Shown in pieces: positions 6,716 to 6,840 of a stretch of DNA of 6,840 nt (position 1 is its first letter; the number at the start of each line of letters is the position of its first letter). The notes below the pieces were generated by a model, which worked only from the letters and a program-made list of their open reading frames with translations, searched no databases and had not been told where the DNA came from. Both the position numbers and the translations under genes were made by a program. The stretch comes from Alphaproteobacteria bacterium (GTDB taxonomy: Bacteria; Pseudomonadota; Alphaproteobacteria; Rhizobiales; Beijerinckiaceae): assembly GCA_009920595.1 (NCBI GenBank), contig RFZR01000087.1, forward strand, positions 1 through 6,840, written 5' to 3'.

Positions 6716-6727
6716 TGTCGCGCGACA
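6716..6727. promoter_or_regulatory. 12-bp perfect palindrome in the divergent intergenic region, candidate operator
   Basis: TGTCGCGCGACA is a perfect inverted repeat without spacer, set between the divergent ABC ATPase gene and the plus-strand gene starting at 6793. The block GTCGCGCG also occurs at 6684-6691, 33 bases away, about three helical turns. Both copies lie upstream of either gene, where a dimeric regulator could act on one or both. No regulator family was identified from the sequence alone. Confidence 0.35.
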
Positions 6728-6792
6728 AGTGAACCAAAAAGGCCGGTGCCCCGTAACTAAGGCTGGACCCTATCAGGCGAAAGGCGCCAGCG

Positions 6793-6840
6793 ATGAATGA
6801 CGTTTCAAGTGCGAGCAAGCTTGCCGACCGATCGCTTCTC
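6793..6840 (+). CDS. N-terminus of a plus-strand gene cut by the window edge, possibly an aldehyde dehydrogenase
   Basis: An ATG at 6793 opens a frame that stays open to the end, giving only 16 residues (MNDVSSASKLADRSLL). It is preceded by AAAGG (6780-6784) at 8-base spacing, a fair ribosome site, and lies divergent from the ABC operon. The KLADRSLL segment resembles the start of succinate-semialdehyde dehydrogenases (GabD), which often begin with a similar stretch before the first conserved strand. Sixteen residues are too few for a firm call and the resemblance is from memory. A minus-strand frame overlapping this point (6636-6818) has no recognisable protein features. Confidence 0.4.
   Translation, partial: MNDVSSASKLADRSLL

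Noticed and set aside
6636..6818. Minus-strand open frame of 60 codons upstream of the ABC ATPase
   Set aside because: There is no recognisable domain, it covers the divergent regulatory region including the palindrome, and it conflicts with the better supported plus-strand start at 6793.

Overview
The window reads as ordinary chromosomal DNA of an alphaproteobacterium, most likely Hyphomicrobiales (Rhizobiales). The evidence is the AccD, class A penicillin-binding protein, intracellular PHB depolymerase and ABC-2 exporter sequences, all of which look like the versions carried by that group. A perfect TTAA-N7-TTAA (CtrA-type) site upstream of the penicillin-binding protein gene points the same way. 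The genus cannot be named from what is visible. No mobile element, CRISPR array, rRNA or tRNA was seen, and no stretch longer than 300 bases lacks a gene.

Layout. The left part is on the plus strand: the 3' two-thirds of accD (fatty acid synthesis), an 84-base gap holding the CtrA-like site, and a complete 708-residue bifunctional peptidoglycan synthase. This gene converges on the next with one base between the stop codons. From there to about 6620 every gene is on the minus strand. In transcription order (right to left) these are an ABC ATPase, its ABC-2 permease (joined by a 4-base ATGA stop/start overlap), an intracellular poly(3-hydroxybutyrate) depolymerase (phaZ) and a YgjP-type zinc metallopeptidase. 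The right edge is a divergent intergenic region with a 12-bp perfect palindrome, followed by the first 16 codons of a plus-strand gene.

How the genes work together. The left genes belong to envelope growth: AccD supplies malonyl-CoA for lipids, and the penicillin-binding protein polymerises and cross-links murein. The ABC pair makes a half-size exporter of unknown substrate. phaZ mobilises carbon stored as PHB granules. It appears to have its own promoter region, with two copies of a TTGTGCANTGC motif in opposite orientation that resemble sites bound by PHB-responsive (PhaR-like) repressors. The metallopeptidase is probably read through from phaZ.

I found no convincing new multi-gene system. 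The points most worth a second look are regulatory: the CtrA-type site, the paired TGC-rich motif before phaZ, and the palindrome in the divergent region.
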